From an uncultured Pseudomonadota bacterium (GTDB lineage: Bacteria > Pseudomonadota > Gammaproteobacteria > Burkholderiales > SG8-39): a stretch of DNA of 6,574 bases. Shown here piece by piece: positions 5,668-6,574 of this stretch. The stretch covers positions 1 through 6,574 of the forward strand of contig CAITSH010000353.1 in the NCBI GenBank assembly GCA_903895005.1, written 5' to 3'. The notes beneath the pieces were generated by a model, which did no database searches, was not told the DNA's origin, and saw only the letters and a list, made by a program, of their open reading frames with translations. The position numbers were made by a program, and so were the translations under genes. Each line of letters opens with the position of its first letter. Position 1 is the first letter of the stretch.

Positions 5668-5696
5668 GCCGGTACAGCGCAGCGCGCTGTACCGGC
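5668..5696. repeat. Perfect 13-bp palindrome with 3-base loop
   Basis: Arms gccggtacagcgc (5668-5680) and gcgctgtaccggc (5684-5696) flank agc. The left arm overlaps a smaller palindrome, ccggcttgccgg (5661-5672), so two alternative hairpins compete. It has no T-run, so it is not an ordinary terminator. The hairpin at 1940-1956 shares the ccggt...agc...accgg design. Confidence 0.85.
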
Positions 5697-6009
5697 GGGG
5701 TTTGAAAAACTGGCCGCACAAGACACATGAAAATGGGTTGCTCTCAAAAATTGGGTTGCAAGAAACGCATCAACCGCGTGTATCCGGCCGATCCTGCTGA
5801 TGCTGTGGATCCTGTCGGTTCGCATCGGTTGCTGTGCCACCTATCAGCAGCCGGCGTGCCAGCACCGCGAAAAAATCCGGTTCAGTCGGGTATTGAATTG
5901 TTTTTAATGCGATTTTTTTCAGCGAATAAGCGCAACGCACAACCCGCGCGGATCGAAGCGAATAAAAACTGGGGCATAAAGCACAAATTTTTGGGTGTGG
6001 TTGGGTTTG
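5697..6009. other. Gene-free stretch
   Basis: No gene is supported. Open frames under 100 codons exist on both strands, but they have mixed composition, no ribosome binding site and no family resemblance. Minor direct repeats are present: tgggttgc near 5733 and 5752, and gatcctg at 5790 and 5808. The stretch is more AT-rich near 5890-6010. Confidence 0.5.
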
Positions 6010-6033
6010 AAATTGGGTGAGCTCACCCAATTT
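6010..6033 (+). terminator. 24-bp perfect palindrome, terminator-like
   Basis: The arms aaattgggtgag (6010-6021) and ctcacccaattt (6022-6033) are exact reverse complements with no spacer. As RNA this makes a 10-bp stem with loop AGCT, and the T-run extends to 6035. It would act best on the plus strand. No plus-strand gene precedes it, so it may be an orphan terminator, the end of an unrecognised RNA, or a dimeric-protein site. Confidence 0.6.
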
Positions 6034-6036
6034 TTC

Positions 6037-6133
6037 AGGCGCCACATCGCAAACATGGCGCCCTTGATCGCTTAAACCAGGAACGAAACCTCAGGCGATG
6101 CGATCAAGCTGTCGCGGAAGAAAAAACCGACAG
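6037..6133. repeat. Cluster of three inverted repeats
   Basis: Three inverted repeats follow one another: ggcgcca/tggcgcc near 6038-6062, cttgatcgc (6063-6071) with gcgatcaag (6100-6108), and ctgtcg (6109-6114) with cgacag (6128-6133). They could fold into three successive stems immediately after the 24-bp palindrome. This may be a structured RNA or the remains of a mobile element. No family is recognised. Confidence 0.5.
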
Positions 6134-6418
6134 GATGTTTCGTTGCTGCGTTCAGTCGCGTTGCAGGTTTCGAAGCGTGTGCAGGCTTCAACACCGTTGT
6201 TGTTTTTGGAATGGATGGGCTGAGGACGCGGGCAGCAGTGCGCACATAGGCTGGAAAGGCGCTACTGGCGCGGGTTTCCGGGCGATGGCATTGGTGTTGG
6301 CATGCCGATGTGCGATTGCGACGGCGTGGTCTGCGCGTTGCGCAGCCTTGGTCTTATGCGGCGATGGGTACTGCGTTTTTGTTGCAGCGCTAGGGTAGTC
6401 ACTGTTATTGAATCGGGC
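6134..6418. other. Gene-free stretch leading into the right repeat
   Basis: I see no gene here. A plus-strand frame at 6135-6398 is Cys/Arg/Ala-rich without domain or ribosome binding site. The end of the stretch (about 6355-6418, gggtactgcgtttttgttgc and on) resembles sequence I recall beside the two-hairpin repeat in Burkholderiales, so the repeat may extend into it. Confidence 0.4.
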
Positions 6419-6574
6419 GGTTTCGCCCCCTGCGGGGGGCGAGTTACTTTCTTTGCTTGTGCAAAGAAAGCTAACCAAAGAAAGCACACCCCCGACACCG
6501 CCCCTTCGGGGTTCCCTCGGATGCTCGGTGAAGCGGGCCGGTCCCTGAACTCGCCCCTGCGGGGCTCAGACAAC
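6419..6574 (-). repeat. Dispersed two-hairpin intergenic repeat, right copy (inverted)
   Basis: This is the reverse-complement counterpart of 165-358. Identical blocks are 31 bases (6419-6449), 21 bases (6534-6554) and 11 bases (6564-6574). It keeps both hairpins: an 8-bp GC stem (6423-6430 with 6435-6442), and a 14-bp stem with one bulged C (6443-6456 with 6461-6475, loop ttgt). The arms differ in sequence from the left copy but still pair, so structure is conserved over sequence. The element may continue beyond the window. Confidence 0.8.

Noticed and set aside
5727..6020. Plus-strand frame of 97 codons in the gene-free region
   Set aside because: No ribosome binding site or recognisable family, and it ends inside the 24-bp palindrome.
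6188..6487. Minus-strand frame of 99 codons at the right end
   Set aside because: It lies across the right two-hairpin repeat; its SPPAGGET string is that repeat translated, not a protein.
165..6574. Composite transposon bounded by the inverted repeats
   Set aside because: No transposase or target-site duplication is visible, and the copies are patchy in identity, so only the repeat family is reported.

Overview
The window looks like chromosomal DNA of a beta-proteobacterium, probably Burkholderiales and perhaps a Comamonadaceae relative (Rhodoferax/Polaromonas-like). The basis is moderately high GC, a two-hairpin intergenic repeat with the core 'aactcgccccccgcaggggg' that I recall as common in that order, a dRS3-like 'attcccgctttcgcgggaat' element, and the types of protein encoded. 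Genus is inference. No transposase, integrase, tRNA, rRNA or CRISPR array was recognised.

Layout. Positions 1-562 hold no gene: a hexanucleotide array (about 28-99), one copy of the two-hairpin repeat (165-358) and a dRS3-like palindrome (456-475). Three protein genes follow, all on the minus strand and each apparently its own transcription unit. They are a REC + HD-GYP response regulator (563-1912), a prepilin-like secreted/pilus protein (2223-2942) and a Tat-exported CotA/bilirubin-oxidase-like multicopper oxidase (3504-5462). The last kilobase (5463-6574) has no convincing gene but is rich in palindromes. It ends in a second, inverted copy of the two-hairpin repeat (6419-6574).

The genes do not form an obvious pathway. 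The regulator has an intact phospho-receiver, but its HD-GYP domain has lost nearly all metal ligands, so it probably signals without cleaving c-di-GMP. The multicopper oxidase has an in-frame TAA just before its last copper motif. The same frame then continues with a perfect HCHNVVHEDHGMM type 1/type 3 copper signature and a natural TGA at 3438-3440. The gene is therefore a very recent pseudogene, a split gene or a sequencing error.

The most unusual non-coding stretch is 3100-3414, between the pilin-like gene and the oxidase. A 26-bp sequence occurs twice in direct orientation. Each copy is followed by a small hairpin and then a GC-rich hairpin with a T-run, and each is preceded by a -35-like hexamer. 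This looks like two tandem, related small RNA genes on the plus strand. The second would end at a perfect 14-bp terminator that directly abuts a perfect 16-bp hairpin.
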